Positions 1-8,112 are shown, counted from the first letter of the stretch. The stretch: 64,000 bases of DNA from an uncultured Oscillospiraceae bacterium (GCA_934655875.1 CAKUHB010000008.1:26124-90123); one strand, 5' to 3'. Translations and numbers: made by a program. Notes: generated by a model not told the origin, from the letters alone.

Positions 1-205
1 TGGTCGCAAGGAACATGGACGCCACAGCGCCGCTGGGCGCCACGCGCGTGAGCGTCTGCGGGATCTCGACCGTCCGGCCAAGGGAGTCCGTAAACGAAAC
101 GGTCGGCTCTGCCGGTTCCGCCGTCTGCTGCTGCGCGCAGCCGGACAGGCCGCTGCACAGCAGCGCAAGCACCAGCAGAAGCGCTGAAATTCTTTTCACA
201 GGCAT
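1..205 (-). CDS. Metal-complex ABC transporter substrate-binding lipoprotein, N-terminal part
   Basis: The reverse strand opens with ATG at 205, preceded by a TCAGGAGAA ribosome binding site, and stays open to the left edge (68 codons seen). The first 24 residues form a lipoprotein signal: positive start, leucine-rich core and a lipobox ending LSGC. After it comes a VSFTDSLGRTVEIP motif, typical of the start of the Fe-siderophore/B12 periplasmic-binding (TroA/BtuF-like) family. It would capture a metal complex outside the membrane for an ABC importer. The substrate cannot be told; the neighbouring molybdenum enzyme makes molybdate or tungstate possible but this is a guess. The C-terminal domain lies outside the window. 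Confidence 0.75.
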   Translation of the reverse strand, partial: MPVKRISALLLVLALLCSGLSGCAQQQTAEPAEPTVSFTDSLGRTVEIPQTLTRVAPSGAVASMFLAT

Positions 206-266
206 GGTGATTCTCCTGAAAGTATAACAGATTGCAGGGACAAGCTTGCGTTCATTTTTCACTCGC

Positions 267-295
267 ATTATACCAGCCGCGCGGTGCGATTGCAA
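267..295 (-). promoter_or_regulatory. Promoter of the substrate-binding lipoprotein gene
   Basis: Reverse strand reads TTGCAA (290-295), a 17-base spacer, then TATAAT (267-272), about 60 bases upstream of the start codon at 205. Both boxes fit sigma-A consensus well. Confidence 0.7.
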
Positions 296-351
296 CGGGA
301 TGTTTTACAATTCCAAACAATTGCGTATCCGTTTCGCGATCGCCGAACACG

Positions 352-387
352 CAGAAACGCCGCCGGGTTTGCCCGGCGGCGTTTCTG
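352..387. terminator. Perfect 16-bp GC-rich stem-loop, terminator-like
   Basis: Arms 352-367 and 372-387 are perfectly complementary over 16 bases (CAGAAACGCCGCCGGG) with a TTTG loop. No good T-run follows on either strand, so it may be a weak terminator or the 3' end of an unrecognised small transcript between 388 and 540. It lies upstream of the promoter at 267-295. Confidence 0.5.
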
Positions 388-545
388 AACACGCGGCGTT
401 TTGTTTCGGGTCAGAGATGTCAGAAAGGATGACCAGAGAAATAGGGGGAACGAACAAGCTCGCACAAAACCCGCGTATCCGCAGCCGTCCGTCTCAGCTG
501 CTGTGGTTGTATGATACCAGAATCTTTTGACCCGCGCAAGCTTTT

Positions 546-585
546 ATTTCGATATTATCGGATTGTATTATCATAATATCGAAAT
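546..585. promoter_or_regulatory. 12-bp inverted repeat, possible operator
   Basis: ATTTCGATATTA (546-557) and its exact reverse complement (574-585) flank a 16-base AT-rich spacer, in an AT-rich pocket of an otherwise GC-rich region. This looks like a regulator binding site, but no coding gene begins close by on either strand. The rest of 388-633 holds nothing else I can name except a possible reverse-strand promoter (TTGCGC, 17, TATCAT) near 510-538. Confidence 0.35.
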
Positions 586-633
586 ATATTTTGCTGCCGC
601 TCGTTAGGATAGCGTCAGATTTACTGGTCGTTG

Positions 634-720
634 CCTTTGAATAATCGCAGTCAATAGAAGGTGCTATCAGAATTAGCTAAATTATACGTATTCGCATCGG
701 CCAAACGGCTTCCCCCAGGG
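634..720 (+). repeat. Dispersed repeat R1, copy 1
   Basis: This stretch aligns without gaps over about 75 bases with the reverse strand of 11555-11643. Two blocks are identical: GTCAATAGAAGGTGCT and TACGTATTCGCA. Both copies continue into GGCC..GGCT and then short GC-rich hairpins. No coding potential is apparent; it looks like a small dispersed intergenic element. Confidence 0.6.
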
Positions 721-737
721 GAAGGCTTTGGGGCCGC

Positions 738-764
738 AAAAAGCTCCCCTTTCGGGGAGCTTTT
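738..764 (-). terminator. Intrinsic terminator of the xanthine dehydrogenase operon
   Basis: AGCTCCCC / GGGGAGCT stem with a short TTTC-type loop; read on the reverse strand it is followed by a T-run, eight bases past the stop of the ferredoxin gene at 772. Confidence 0.8.
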
Positions 765-771
765 CGTGCTT

Positions 772-1254
772 TTATCGTTTTTCCGTCAGCACGCCGCGCA
801 GGTCGTAGATCGCGTGGCGTGGACATTTGACGGCGCACTGGCCGCAGGACAGGCAGATGGATTCATCGATCTGCGAGAGGTTGTCCGTCACGGTGATCGC
901 GCCGGCCGGGCAGAGCTTCTGACAGATACCGCAGCCGATGCAGCTGACCTCGCACATCTTCCGCGCGTCCTTGCCGGGATCGCGGTTGGAGCACTTGACG
1001 ACGACCGGGTTCGCGCATTCGTGGATACGGATGAGCTCCCGCGGGCATTCGCGCACGCACTTGCCGCAGGCGATGCACTTGTCCTCGTTGACCTCGGCCA
1101 CACCATATTCGTTGAGCGCGATCGCTTCGAATTTACAGACATTCACGCACAGCTCACAGCCGACGCAGCCGTACTGGCAGTCCGCCGTTGCGCGGCAGCC
1201 GCCGTTGCAGGCGACAAAGGCAGCCTTATAAGGAAAGCGTTTTTTGATGGCCAT
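772..1254 (-). CDS. Four-cluster 4Fe-4S ferredoxin partner of xanthine dehydrogenase
   Basis: This 160-residue protein has four CxxCxxCxxxC motifs at about residues 30-40, 60-70, 105-115 and 134-144, so it can bind four [4Fe-4S] clusters, like RnfB-type polyferredoxins. Extra cysteines lie near residues 16-26, 80-101. It starts three bases after the stop of the molybdenum hydroxylase gene, with a ribosome binding site (AAGGGGAAG) inside that gene's end, so the two are translationally linked. The inferred role is electron transfer between the hydroxylase and cellular ferredoxin or NAD(P). There is no signal peptide; it should be cytoplasmic. Confidence 0.85.
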   Translation of the reverse strand: MAIKKRFPYKAAFVACNGGCRATADCQYGCVGCELCVNVCKFEAIALNEYGVAEVNEDKCIACGKCVRECPRELIRIHECANPVVVKCSNRDPGKDARKMCEVSCIGCGICQKLCPAGAITVTDNLSQIDESICLSCGQCAVKCPRHAIYDLRGVLTEKR

Positions 1255-1257
1255 CGT

Positions 1258-3840
1258 TTACTTCCCCTTTCTTTCATACGGCGTATTCGCGAGCGGCAGC
1301 TTCGTGCGGCGCTTGCCGTCATAGCGGAAATAGGCGTCAGCAATGGCAGGTGCGGTGGGGATCGACGTAATTTCGCCGATGCCGATGGCGCCGCATGCCA
1401 CATCAAGGCCCGGCTTATCGACCACGATCGGGACGATCTGCGGGATCTCATGCGCGCGGAACAGGCCAAGCTCGCCGTATTTTTCGATCGGCTTGCAGTT
1501 TTCGTCGATCGGATACTGCTCGCGCAGGGCATAGCCCATGCTCATGACGACGCCGCCCTCGATCTGTCCCTCGCAGGAGCGCGGGTTGACCGCTTTGCCG
1601 ACGTCGTGCGCGGCGACGAGCTGTTCGATCCTGCCGGTTTTTTTGTTGATGACGCACATCTGCGTCGCATAGCCATAGGCCACGTGCGACACCGGATGCG
1701 GCACGTTCGCGCCGAGCTTATCAGTCTTGGCAAGGTATTCGCCGTAGAACTCCTGCCCGGCAAGATCGGCAAGCTCGTGCCCCTCGAGCGCCGCGCAGAG
1801 CTTTTCGCATGCGCGGCGGCAAGCCTCGCCGGTGACGAGCGTCTGGCGCGAGCCGGAGGTATCGCCGGAGTCCGGCGCGATCCACGTGTTCGAACGCTCA
1901 TAGACGATCTGGTCGCGGCGCAGCGGCGTGTTGGTCATGATCATCTGCACCAGAACGGTCCCGAGTCCCTGTCCGATGCAGGAAGCGCCGGAATAGATAT
2001 GCAGCTTCCCGTCGTTCTCGACGATCAGCTTGCAGCGGCCCCAGTCGGGGATACCGACGCCGACGCCCGCGTTTTTCATCGCGCAGGCGATGCCAACGGG
2101 CTTGCCCGCCTTCATGGCGGCATCATAATACGGCTTGACCGCTTCAAGTGTCTCGACAAGGCCGGTCTCGCTGCCGACGATCTGGCCGTTCGGCAGCTCC
2201 TGTCCGGGCCGGATGGCGTTGCGGTAGCGGATCTCCCACGGGGTAATGCCGATCTTGTCGGCCATTTCGTCCAGAAGCGTCTCGGTGGCGAAGCATGTCT
2301 GCGTGACGCCGAAGCCGCGGAACGCGCCCGCGGGCGGGTTATTGGTATAATAGGCCGTGCCCTCGATCTCAAAGTTCTGATAGTTATACGGGCCTGCCGC
2401 GTGCGTGCATGCACGCTCGAGCACCGGGCCGCCCAGAGACGCGAACGCGCCGGTATCGGAGTAGACCTTCGCCTTGACGCCCTGAATGATGCCGTTTTCG
2501 TCGCAGCCCATTGTGAAGTCCATCCAGAACGGGTGGCGCTTCGGGTGGATGAGCAGGGACTCGGGCCGGGTCAGCTTGACCTTGACGGTTTTGCCGGTCA
2601 GGTACGTGATGAGCGCGGCGTGGTGCTGCACGCTCATATCCTCTTTGCCGCCGAAGCCGCCGCCAACCAGCTGGTTCTGCACGCGGACCTTGTCCGAGCC
2701 GAGCAGGAGCTTGCACTCGTGCAGCGTCGTGTGGGACGACTGGTCGGCGGAAAGCACCATGACATAGCCGTCCTTATCCATGTAAGAGACCGCGCACTCG
2801 GGTTCCAGGAACGCATGCTCCGTCCACGGGGTCTCAAAGTGCTGCGAGATGACGTATTTGGAATTTCTGATCGCCGTATCCGCGTCGCCGCGGGCGATGT
2901 GCTTATACGTCTGCACGTTGGTCTCTTCCTCGTCAAAAACCAGCGGCGCGCCATCGGCCCATGCTTCGGGCGGGTTATGGACGGCGGGCAGCGGCTCGTA
3001 GGTGACCTTGACGAGCTTTTTGGCCTTCTCCAGGATCTCCGGCGTTTCCGCCACGACAAGGGCGATCGCGTCGCCCAGATAATGCGTCAGACCGCCGATG
3101 GGGATGAGTGAATACTGGTCATGCTTCAGATGGCCGACCTTATTTTCGCCCGGGATATCCGCCGCCGTGATGACGCGCACGACGCCGGGCAGCGCCGACG
3201 CCTTCGACGTGTCGATGGCCAGCACCCTTGCGCGCGGATACTGGCTGCGGACGGCAGAGCCGTAGCACATGTCGGGCAGATACCAGTCGTCGGGATATTT
3301 GCCGTAGCCGAGGACCTTTTCCTCGACGTCGATGCGGTGGACGCTGGAGCCAAGCTTCCAGTCGTTCTCAGAAGGCTCCGGGATGACGCCTTCACGGCGG
3401 CACCTGGCCGCGAGGCGCACGGCGTCGATGATCTTGACGTAGCCCGTGCAGCGGCAGTAATTGTTGCGCAGCGCATAGCGGATCTCGTCGTCCGTCGGGT
3501 CGGGATTCTTATCGAGCAGCGCCTTGGTGCACATCACCATGCCCGGGATGCAGAAGCCGCACTGGACAGCTCCAGCTTCGCCGTAGGCGTAGGTATAGAG
3601 CTTCTTTTCCTCGTCCGTCAGACCTTCGACGGTGATGACGTGCTTACCCGCCAGCGAATCGGTAAACGGCGTGCAGGCGCGGATGGTCTCGCCGTCAATG
3701 ATGACCGTGCAGGCGCCGCAGGCGCCCTCCGAACAGCCGTCCTTCACGCTCGTCAGGTGCAGCGTATCGCGCAGATAGCGCAGAAGCCGCTGGTTTTTCT
3801 CGACCGAAACTTCCGCTCCGTTTACAAAAAATACAGCCAT
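1258..3840 (-). CDS. Probable selenium-dependent xanthine dehydrogenase (molybdenum hydroxylase)
   Basis: 860 residues fusing two modules. Residues 1-140 are a two-cluster [2Fe-2S] domain: C36, C41, C44, C56 and then C94, C97, C129, C131. The rest is the molybdopterin-binding aldehyde oxidase/xanthine dehydrogenase domain, with GGGFGGKE at 393-400, FRGFG, and a GIGE motif near the C terminus carrying the expected catalytic Glu. There is no FAD domain; the downstream polyferredoxin may replace it. This size and fused layout match the selenium-dependent XDH family (TIGR03311-like). Support comes from the nearby cysteine desulfurase and DUF3343 genes, common companions of labile-selenium hydroxylases. 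ATG at 3840 follows AAGGAG. The substrate (xanthine or another purine) is inferred; there is no in-frame TGA. Confidence 0.82.
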   Translation of the reverse strand: MAVFFVNGAEVSVEKNQRLLRYLRDTLHLTSVKDGCSEGACGACTVIIDGETIRACTPFTDSLAGKHVITVEGLTDEEKKLYTYAYGEAGAVQCGFCIPGMVMCTKALLDKNPDPTDDEIRYALRNNYCRCTGYVKIIDAVRLAARCRREGVIPEPSENDWKLGSSVHRIDVEEKVLGYGKYPDDWYLPDMCYGSAVRSQYPRARVLAIDTSKASALPGVVRVITAADIPGENKVGHLKHDQYSLIPIGGLTHYLGDAIALVVAETPEILEKAKKLVKVTYEPLPAVHNPPEAWADGAPLVFDEEETNVQTYKHIARGDADTAIRNSKYVISQHFETPWTEHAFLEPECAVSYMDKDGYVMVLSADQSSHTTLHECKLLLGSDKVRVQNQLVGGGFGGKEDMSVQHHAALITYLTGKTVKVKLTRPESLLIHPKRHPFWMDFTMGCDENGIIQGVKAKVYSDTGAFASLGGPVLERACTHAAGPYNYQNFEIEGTAYYTNNPPAGAFRGFGVTQTCFATETLLDEMADKIGITPWEIRYRNAIRPGQELPNGQIVGSETGLVETLEAVKPYYDAAMKAGKPVGIACAMKNAGVGVGIPDWGRCKLIVENDGKLHIYSGASCIGQGLGTVLVQMIMTNTPLRRDQIVYERSNTWIAPDSGDTSGSRQTLVTGEACRRACEKLCAALEGHELADLAGQEFYGEYLAKTDKLGANVPHPVSHVAYGYATQMCVINKKTGRIEQLVAAHDVGKAVNPRSCEGQIEGGVVMSMGYALREQYPIDENCKPIEKYGELGLFRAHEIPQIVPIVVDKPGLDVACGAIGIGEITSIPTAPAIADAYFRYDGKRRTKLPLANTPYERKGK

Positions 3841-3972
3841 GGCAAAAACTCCTTCTGGTTCGAATTTCGGCTTTCACGTCACAGCTGCGCTGTTCTCGGC
3901 ACAAGGCCACCGTAATTCCGAAGTTTTTCCGGCCCGGGTCAAATCGGGCAAGTTGGCTAAAAATCTTTTTTC

Positions 3973-4001
3973 ATTATACAACAATTTTTTGCAGTTCGCA
4001 A
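3973..4001 (-). promoter_or_regulatory. Promoter of the xanthine dehydrogenase-ferredoxin operon
   Basis: Reverse strand TTGCGA (3996-4001), 17-base spacer, TATAAT (3973-3978). It lies about 130 bases before the start codon at 3840, leaving a long untranslated leader in which I see no recognised riboswitch. Confidence 0.75.
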
Positions 4002-4092
4002 GAAATGTCAGAAGTGAACGTTATTTTATTTATAAATAACGCTTATGGTCTCCGGCATGCCGGTACCCGCCGCGCAGGACATCCCCGCGGCT

Positions 4093-4332
4093 TCAGAGCA
4101 GGCAGAGATGATAGCCGTCCACCTCAAGGCCGAGATCCATAAACAGCTTCTCGACCTGTCCGCGCGCCTCCGGCTCCGTGCGCCAGCCAAGTCCGCAGTC
4201 GCTCGTGATCTCGCGCGGCACGGGGATGATCCGGCCGGGGACACCGTTCTGCTGGCAGGCCTTTTCTGCCGCCATGGCGGCGCTTGTGGTATAAAATGTG
4301 ACGATCAGCCACTGTTTTTTCTCTCGTATCAT
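4093..4332 (-). CDS. DUF3343 (putative Se/S carrier-like) protein
   Basis: 79 residues with the pattern of the DUF3343 family: an early hydrophobic strand (WLIVTFYTTSAAM), VPGRIIPVPREI and a central single cysteine in SDCGLGW. This family is described as Se/S-carrier-like and occurs with selenium-dependent molybdenum hydroxylases. The start codon overlaps the stop of the upstream cysteine desulfurase by four bases (ATGA), so the two are co-translated. A role in handing on sulfur or selenium from the desulfurase is inference. The gene ends about 90 bases before the xanthine dehydrogenase promoter. Confidence 0.8.
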   Translation of the reverse strand: MIREKKQWLIVTFYTTSAAMAAEKACQQNGVPGRIIPVPREITSDCGLGWRTEPEARGQVEKLFMDLGLEVDGYHLCLL

Positions 4333-5462
4333 TCCGCGATCTCCCGTACCGCGGCGATCGCCGCGTCCACGTCCTGTTCCGTATTATAATAGCCGAAGCT
4401 GAAGCGCACCGCGCCCTGCTCCACGGTGCCGAGCGCCGCATGCATCCGCGGCGCGCAGTGCGCGCCCGCGCGGACGGCAATTTCATAATTCTCTGCCAAC
4501 ACGTCCGCGACCTTGGACGATTCCTCGTCCCGGATGTTGAGCGCCAGCACCGGCGCGCGGTTCCAGGTCGAAAAATCGCCGTAGACCGTCACGCCGTCAA
4601 GCCCCTGCACGCCCTCGTAAAACCGGCGCAGCAGCGAAAGCTCGTGCGCGCGGATCTGCTCCATGCCGGTCTCGCGCAGGAATGCCATGGCCGCGAGCAG
4701 GCCCGCGATGCCGTGGCCGTTGCGCGTGCCGGCTTCGAGTCTGGTCGGATACTGCGGCGGCTGGGTCTTCCGGAACGTCTGCACGCCCGTCCCGCCGACG
4801 CACCACGGCGCGATCTCCACGCCCTCCGCCACGCACAGCCCGCCGGTGCCCTGCGGCCCCATCAGGCTCTTGTGGCCGGTAAAGCAGAGGACGCTGATGT
4901 GCATGCGCTGCATGTCGATCGGGAAAACGCCCGCCGTCTGCGACGCGTCCACCACGAACAGAAGCCCGTGCGCGGCGCAGAACGCACCGATCCTCTCCAG
5001 ATCCAGGAGGTTCCCCGTCAGGTTCGAGCCTGCCGTACACACGACGGCCCTCGTATTTTTTTGCAGCAGCCGCTCAAAATCGGCATAGTCGATGCATCCC
5101 CGCCGGTCGGCCGGCAGGAAGCTGACCGAAACGCCCCGCTCCATCTGCCGGTACAATGGCCGCAGGACGGAGTTATGCTCCAGATCCGTGGACAGAACAT
5201 GGTCGCCCGCAGAAAACAGGCCGGAGATCGCAATGTTGAGCGCCTCGGTCGAGTTCGCCGTAAAGCAGACGTGATCCGCCCGCGCGCAGCCGAACAGCGC
5301 CGCCGCAGCTTCCCGCGCGGCATAGATCGTTCTGGACGCCGTCAGCGCGCCCTCATGCGCGCTGCGGCCGCTGTTGCCCATGGACTGCATGGCCGATACA
5401 ACGGCTTCGATCACGCACGGCGGCTTATGCAGCGTCGTGGCGGCGTTGTCCAGATAGATCAT
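4329..5462 (-). CDS. Cysteine desulfurase family protein (class V aminotransferase)
   Basis: 377 residues, a PLP enzyme. The PLP lysine is K198 in GHKSLMGPQGTGG and the likely persulfide cysteine is C336 in AGAHCAP. Other family marks are an N-terminal YLDNAATT and TANSTEALN. It resembles the subfamily that travels with selenium-dependent hydroxylases rather than the IscS/NifS housekeeping forms. It would release sulfur or selenium from cysteine or selenocysteine. Directly downstream and overlapping is DUF3343, then the xanthine dehydrogenase operon, so supply of sulfur or selenium to the molybdenum cofactor is the likely job. ATG at 5462 follows GGGGGAAA. Confidence 0.85.
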   Translation of the reverse strand: MIYLDNAATTLHKPPCVIEAVVSAMQSMGNSGRSAHEGALTASRTIYAAREAAAALFGCARADHVCFTANSTEALNIAISGLFSAGDHVLSTDLEHNSVLRPLYRQMERGVSVSFLPADRRGCIDYADFERLLQKNTRAVVCTAGSNLTGNLLDLERIGAFCAAHGLLFVVDASQTAGVFPIDMQRMHISVLCFTGHKSLMGPQGTGGLCVAEGVEIAPWCVGGTGVQTFRKTQPPQYPTRLEAGTRNGHGIAGLLAAMAFLRETGMEQIRAHELSLLRRFYEGVQGLDGVTVYGDFSTWNRAPVLALNIRDEESSKVADVLAENYEIAVRAGAHCAPRMHAALGTVEQGAVRFSFGYYNTEQDVDAAIAAVREIAE

Positions 5463-5506
5463 GGTTGCTTTCCCCCGGTTCGTGTTTGTTCTTAAATATT
5501 ATAAAC

Positions 5507-5537
5507 GCAAAAAAGCCGGACTGCAACGCAGTCCGGC
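5507..5537 (-). terminator. Intrinsic terminator after the PrsW-cls pair
   Basis: Stem GCCGGACTGC / GCAGTCCGGC (5515-5524 and 5528-5537) followed on the reverse strand by six T. It separates the PrsW-like gene from the cysteine desulfurase gene. Confidence 0.85.
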
Positions 5538-5597
5538 CACGTTTCGTTCGGCAATCCCGAAAACGCATCCCGAAAAATACAGTCTCTGCCTCACGGC

Positions 5598-6290
5598 TCA
5601 AAGCTTTCCATCCGTCTGGGACGCCTTGCGCAGGGAGTAGTCCGCGATGATGAAAAACAGAATGACAAACGCATAGAAGAGGGCCGCCGCCCACGGTGCA
5701 GCCACCGCAAGACAGAAGTCCCAGAACCCGTGCAGCGCCATCGGCGCCAGCACGGCAGCAGCCTGCATCCACCGGCTGCACCGCAGCTGCCCGCAGCTCT
5801 CCGCCTGCTTCGCGCGGCTGAGAAACAGCCCCATGCACACGGCGAAGAAAAAGTGTCCCGGCACCGACAAGATTGCGCGGGAGACCGCCGTCCGCAGATC
5901 GGACTGCATCACATACAATACGTTCTCTACCGCCGCAAAGCCCAGCGACGAAGACACTGCATAGACGACGGCGTCAAACCGGTAATCGAACGCCGGATCG
6001 CGCCACGCCGCCAGCCGCACCGGCAGGAACTTGCCAAGCTCCTCGCTGCCGGCAACGATCAGAAAATTCTGCACCAGCAGATACGCCGCGGACGCGCGCG
6101 GCACAGCGCGGCCAAGCAAATACAGAAGTCCGACCTCGACCAGCGCCGCCGGTACGGCGGCCAGCGCCCCAAGCCCGATCAGCTTCCCCAGCAGCCGCCG
6201 CGGCTCCTTTTCGATGCGGTCGAGCCGGTAGACGCGGATAAACAGCAGCACCGCCGGCACCAGCGCTGCGAGCGACAAATAATAATGCAA
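5598..6290 (-). CDS. PrsW family intramembrane metalloprotease
   Basis: 230 residues with about seven hydrophobic segments. It keeps the PrsW signature set: GSEELGK (E83, E84, K87), a conserved ENVLY near residue 122, SVPGH (H146) and HGFWD near 187-191. In Bacillus, PrsW performs site-1 cleavage of anti-sigma factor RsiW; here the substrate is unknown, though an ECF/anti-sigma pair does exist at 24.5-25.7 kb. The gene starts 16 bases after the cardiolipin synthase stop, so both form one transcript from the promoter at 7875-7903. Confidence 0.8.
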   Translation of the reverse strand: MHYYLSLAALVPAVLLFIRVYRLDRIEKEPRRLLGKLIGLGALAAVPAALVEVGLLYLLGRAVPRASAAYLLVQNFLIVAGSEELGKFLPVRLAAWRDPAFDYRFDAVVYAVSSSLGFAAVENVLYVMQSDLRTAVSRAILSVPGHFFFAVCMGLFLSRAKQAESCGQLRCSRWMQAAAVLAPMALHGFWDFCLAVAAPWAAALFYAFVILFFIIADYSLRKASQTDGKL

Positions 6291-6306
6291 CCTCGTTCCT
6301 CCGCCC

Positions 6307-7836
6307 TCACATCAGCGGGGCAAACATGCGCAGAAGCGCGCGGATGATCCTCTGGTGCAGGTAGATATGCCGGCACTGGTCGTTGGTGATCTCCCGGCAC
6401 TGGGGGAACGTCCCTTCAAAATCCTGCTGCACCTGTGCGTTTGCCGCCGTGTCATAGAGATAGACGGCGTCCTCGAAATGCAGATACAGACTGCGGAAGT
6501 CCAGATTGACCGTGCCGACGACAGCCTGCTTCGTATCGGCCAGATAGACCTTGGAATGGATGAAGCCGGGCGTATACTCAAAAATCCGGACGCCTGCGCC
6601 GGTCAGCTCCTCATAATTTGCGCGCGTGACCGCGTGCACGTACCACTTGTCGGGCGTTCCCGGCGTGATGATGCGCACGTCGACGCCCGTCTTGGCCGCA
6701 ACGCAGAGCGCCGCCGTCATCTTGTCGTCCAGAATGAGGTACGGCGTCATGATCCATACCCGCTCCTGCGCGGAGGAAATGACCGACTGCAAAATGGTCG
6801 CACCGACGTCCTCATTGTCAAGGGGACTGTCGGCAAACGGCTGCAAAAAGCCCGTCGCGCCATGCTTGTCCGGATAGTCCACGCGGAACTGCGCCGCGTC
6901 CTCCTGCGAGCGGTCGACATAGCCCCAGAGCGACAGGAACATGACCGTCATCGACCAGACGGCCTTGCCGCGCACGAGAATGCCGCAGTCCTTCCAGTGG
7001 CCGAAGCGCTCGTATTCGTTGATATACTCGTCCGCGAGATTGACGCCGCCCGTGAACGCAGCCTTGCCGTCGATGATCATGAGCTTGCGGTGGTCGCGGT
7101 TATTGAGCCGCGCGGACAGGATCGGGATATAGGGGTTGAACGCGTGCGCGCGGATGCCCATTTCGCGCAGCTTTTTGGCATAGCCCATCGGCAGGCGCGT
7201 GATGCAGCCGAAATCGTCATAGACCACGCGCACGTCGACGCCGGCCGCCGCCTTTTCCTTCAGGATCTCCAGGATCGCGTCCCACATTTTCCCCTGCGCG
7301 ATGATGAAAAACTCAATAAAGATATAGTGCTCCGCCTTCCGCAGCTCGTCCAGCATGGCGGCATAGCAGTCCTCGCCGCTGGAAAAATAGTCCGCGTCCG
7401 CGTCGTCATAAATGGGATAGCCCGAGGCCGAGAGCAGATAGCGCGCCTGGTTGAACGCCGGCGTCCCGGCAGCCGCCAGCTCCCACAGAGGGCCTTCGTC
7501 CTGATGCAGCTGCTGCATGGTCACCGCTTCGATCGACTGCATCTTCCGGTGCTCGTAGCTGGAGATCTTGTTGCCGCCGAAGAGCAGATAGATGGTCAGT
7601 CCCGCCACCGGGAAGGCGAGGATCAGCACGATCCACGCGATCTTATAGCTGGGATTCACGCCGCAGGAGATAATATAGATGACGACCACCCAGCTGAGGA
7701 GATTCATCGCAATGCGGATCCAATAGAAATCGTCCCGCAGATACGTGGCCATCACGATCAGGAACACGATCTGGAGCAGAATACCGGCCGACACCGCCAC
7801 GACGCGCTGGAACACCAGCTTTGACAGGTTCCGCAT
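6307..7836 (-). CDS. cls: Cardiolipin synthase (phospholipase D family)
   Basis: 509 residues from the chosen ATG. Two or three N-terminal membrane helices are followed by two phospholipase D motifs: HRKLMIIDGKAAFTGG in the middle and HSKVYLADTKQAVVG near the C terminus. The enzyme condenses two phosphatidylglycerols to cardiolipin at the membrane. A longer reading starts at a TTG at 7860, but ATG 7836 has the better ribosome binding site (AAGGGGG, 8 bases away) and is preferred. It is first gene of a pair with the PrsW-like protease. Confidence 0.9.
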   Translation of the reverse strand: MRNLSKLVFQRVVAVSAGILLQIVFLIVMATYLRDDFYWIRIAMNLLSWVVVIYIISCGVNPSYKIAWIVLILAFPVAGLTIYLLFGGNKISSYEHRKMQSIEAVTMQQLHQDEGPLWELAAAGTPAFNQARYLLSASGYPIYDDADADYFSSGEDCYAAMLDELRKAEHYIFIEFFIIAQGKMWDAILEILKEKAAAGVDVRVVYDDFGCITRLPMGYAKKLREMGIRAHAFNPYIPILSARLNNRDHRKLMIIDGKAAFTGGVNLADEYINEYERFGHWKDCGILVRGKAVWSMTVMFLSLWGYVDRSQEDAAQFRVDYPDKHGATGFLQPFADSPLDNEDVGATILQSVISSAQERVWIMTPYLILDDKMTAALCVAAKTGVDVRIITPGTPDKWYVHAVTRANYEELTGAGVRIFEYTPGFIHSKVYLADTKQAVVGTVNLDFRSLYLHFEDAVYLYDTAANAQVQQDFEGTFPQCREITNDQCRHIYLHQRIIRALLRMFAPLM

Positions 7837-7874
7837 GGAGAGACCCCCTTTTTTACACAATTTCCAGTTCTAAC

Positions 7875-7903
7875 ACTATACCATGTCCACGTCCCGACCG
7901 CAA
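7875..7903 (-). promoter_or_regulatory. Promoter of cls
   Basis: Reverse strand TTGCGG (7898-7903), 17-base spacer, TATAGT (7875-7880), about 40 bases before the cls start. Confidence 0.65.
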
Positions 7904-7911
7904 GTCAAACC

Positions 7912-8019
7912 CTCAGCGTGTCGAAAAAGACTTTTCGCCCCGCTGAGACAGTTTTTCGAACTTTGAAAAAGTTCGAAAAACTGGTTGATTGAACGCGAAG
8001 GGGGCTCTTTGCCCCCTTC
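7912..8019. repeat. Three tandem stem-loops between cls and uvrA
   Basis: Three inverted repeats follow each other: 7912-7947 (CTCAGCG..CGCTGAG, nearly perfect), 7949-7983 (15-bp perfect stem, CAGTTTTTCGAACTT) and 7998-8019 (GAAGGGGGC/GCCCCCTTC). The genes on both sides are divergent and need no terminator here, so this looks like a REP-like structured intergenic element. 8020-8112 shows nothing else. Confidence 0.5.
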
Positions 8020-8112
8020 ACTCTTCCCCTGCTGCTCTGTCATCCAACTGCTTTCCGTAGTTTTTTGACAGTCTCCCTTCCATTATTTAAAAACTTTTGT
8101 TTGAAAATGTAG

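Noticed and set aside
206..600. Cobalamin or molybdenum-cofactor riboswitch upstream of the binding lipoprotein
   Set aside because: No B12-box or Moco core could be found; the promoter at 267-295 leaves only about 60 bases of leader.
661..3111. 816-codon open frame on the plus strand
   Set aside because: It is antisense to the xanthine dehydrogenase and ferredoxin genes, whose motifs are unambiguous; a GC-rich shadow with no start context or family pattern.
1258..3840. Selenocysteine in the hydroxylase
   Set aside because: The reading frame has no in-frame TGA; the selenium dependence inferred here would be a labile cofactor form.
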